A stretch of DNA of 64,000 nucleotides from an uncultured Sphingomonadaceae bacterium (GTDB taxonomy: Bacteria; Pseudomonadota; Alphaproteobacteria; Sphingomonadales; Sphingomonadaceae). A program made the position numbers and the translations under genes. Position 1 is the first letter of the stretch. Every line of letters begins with the position of its first letter. Under the pieces are notes generated by a model. It saw nothing but the letters and a program-made list of their open reading frames with translations. It made no database searches and had not been told where the DNA came from. The DNA lies in contig CALLJS010000014.1 in the NCBI GenBank assembly GCA_938050045.1, forward strand, positions 1 to 64,000, given 5' to 3'. Shown here one piece after another: positions 62,615 through 64,000 of this stretch.

Positions 62615-63871
62615 ATGCATTTACAAGACCTTAAGAATAAAAAACCCGCTGAATTAGTTGCTATGGCAGAAGAATTAGGCATCGAAGGTGCATCAACATT
62701 GCGTAAGCAAGATTTGATGTTTGCGATCCTCAAAGAAATGGCCGAGGATGGCGAACAAATCATGGGTCTTGGCACGATCGAAGTATTGCCCGATAGTTTT
62801 GGTTTTTTACGCTCGCCCGAATCCAACTATTTAGCGGGCCCCGATGATATTTATGTATCACCTAACATGGTGCGCCAATATGGTTTGCGCACAGGGGATA
62901 CGGTCGAAGGTGAAATTCGTGAGCCGCGCGATGGCGAACGTTATTTTGCGCTGACCAAATTATTGAAGATTAATTTTGATGAACCCAATGTGGTGCGTCA
63001 ACGGGTTAATTTTGATAATCTGACGCCGCTCTATCCCGATGAGAAATTGAATCTCGACACGCTCGATCCGACAATTAAAGACAAATCGGCACGAGTCATC
63101 GACATTATATCACCGCAGGGAAAAGGCCAGCGCGCGCTTATAGTGGCGCCGCCGCGCACGGGTAAAACGGTATTGCTGCAAAATATTGCCAAAGCGATTA
63201 CCGATAATCATCCTGAGGTTTATCTGCTCGTTCTTCTTATCGATGAACGCCCCGAAGAGGTGACAGATATGCAGCGCAGTGTGAAGGGTGAAGTGGTAAG
63301 CTCTACCTTTGACGAACCTGCAACGCGCCATGTTCAAGTCGCTGAAATGGTTATTGAAAAAGCAAAACGCCTTGTTGAACATAAACATGATGTGGTGATA
63401 TTGCTCGATAGTATTACTCGCCTTGGACGCGCTTATAATACGGTTGTTCCATCCTCGGGCAAGGTTTTAACGGGGGGTGTGGATGCGAATGCTTTGCAGC
63501 GTCCCAAACGCTTTTTTGGTGCAGCGCGTAATGTAGAAGAAGGCGGCTCGCTCTCTATCATCGCAACCGCGCTTATTGATACAGGAAGCCGTATGGACGA
63601 AGTTATCTTTGAGGAGTTCAAAGGCACGGGCAATAGTGAAATCGTACTGGATCGTAAGGTTGCAGATAAGCGTATCTTCCCAGCGCTTGATGTTGGTAAA
63701 TCGGGTACGCGCAAAGAAGAATTATTGGTCGAACAGCAAACATTGTCGAAAATGTGGGTGCTGCGCCGTATATTGATGCAAATGGGTACTATCGACGCGA
63801 TGGAATTTTTGCTTGATAAGATGAAAGATAGCAAAACCAACGAAGATTTCTTTGACAGTATGAACCAATAA
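62615..63871 (+). CDS. rho: Transcription termination factor Rho
   Basis: [63 protein letters not shown]. Confidence 0.97.
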   Translation: MHLQDLKNKKPAELVAMAEELGIEGASTLRKQDLMFAILKEMAEDGEQIMGLGTIEVLPDSFGFLRSPESNYLAGPDDIYVSPNMVRQYGLRTGDTVEGEIREPRDGERYFALTKLLKINFDEPNVVRQRVNFDNLTPLYPDEKLNLDTLDPTIKDKSARVIDIISPQGKGQRALIVAPPRTGKTVLLQNIAKAITDNHPEVYLLVLLIDERPEEVTDMQRSVKGEVVSSTFDEPATRHVQVAEMVIEKAKRLVEHKHDVVILLDSITRLGRAYNTVVPSSGKVLTGGVDANALQRPKRFFGAARNVEEGGSLSIIATALIDTGSRMDEVIFEEFKGTGNSEIVLDRKVADKRIFPALDVGKSGTRKEELLVEQQTLSKMWVLRRILMQMGTIDAMEFLLDKMKDSKTNEDFFDSMNQ

Positions 63872-63899
63872 GCATGAACCAGTAATTTGGGATTTTTAT

Positions 63900-64000
63900 A
63901 TGTTTGAGATTTTATCACAGGCTGCTGGTGGACTGGGTTCTCCCGCTGAAATGTGGGACGCTATAGTCTATGATTTTAGCAATTTAGGCGCACCTGGCGC
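63900..64000 (+). CDS. Hypothetical protein (truncated by window end)
   Basis: Open frame MFEILSQAAGGLGSPAEMWDAIVYDFSNLGAPG to the end of the window. Confidence 0.45.
   Translation, partial: MFEILSQAAGGLGSPAEMWDAIVYDFSNLGAPG

Noticed and set aside
63433-63918. 161-aa minus-strand ORF
   Set aside because: Antisense shadow of rho

Overview
This 64 kb window is chromosomal DNA from an alphaproteobacterium, most likely a low-GC Sphingomonadales. That assignment rests on gene content and order, not on a database search. Most of it is dense housekeeping sequence: gyrB, purL, der-bamB, panB, coaD-ispA-xseB, feoAB, ssb, ptsN-hpf, dnaQ-coaE-aroE-maf-ppsR and hemE-hemJ-rho. The divergent ppsR/hemE intergenic region carries a cluster of DnaA-box-like 9-mers and matches the conserved alphaproteobacterial oriC neighbourhood. 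The main accessory region is about 35.36-39.3 kb. It begins at a truncated purT remnant that has lost its 5' part and carries an in-frame stop. It then holds an orphan RloC/PrrC-like ABC-ATPase with a CPFC zinc-hook and a candidate RxxxE...H anticodon-nuclease triad. Its N-terminal frame appears to need a non-ATG/GTG/TTG start. After that come remnants of a VirD4/TraG coupling protein and of an XRE-ImmA/IrrE gene that has lost its HExxH region. Other points of interest are an orphan HNH_2 endonuclease whose stop codon lies in a REP-like double hairpin, a perfect 12-bp inverted repeat overlapping the Shine-Dalgarno of a membrane-protein/XRE pair, a DUF3604/PpiC/HupE gene trio, a TVP38-disulfide-reductase fusion, and an MFS gene remnant. 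I found no tRNA, rRNA, CRISPR array or intact transposase/integrase.
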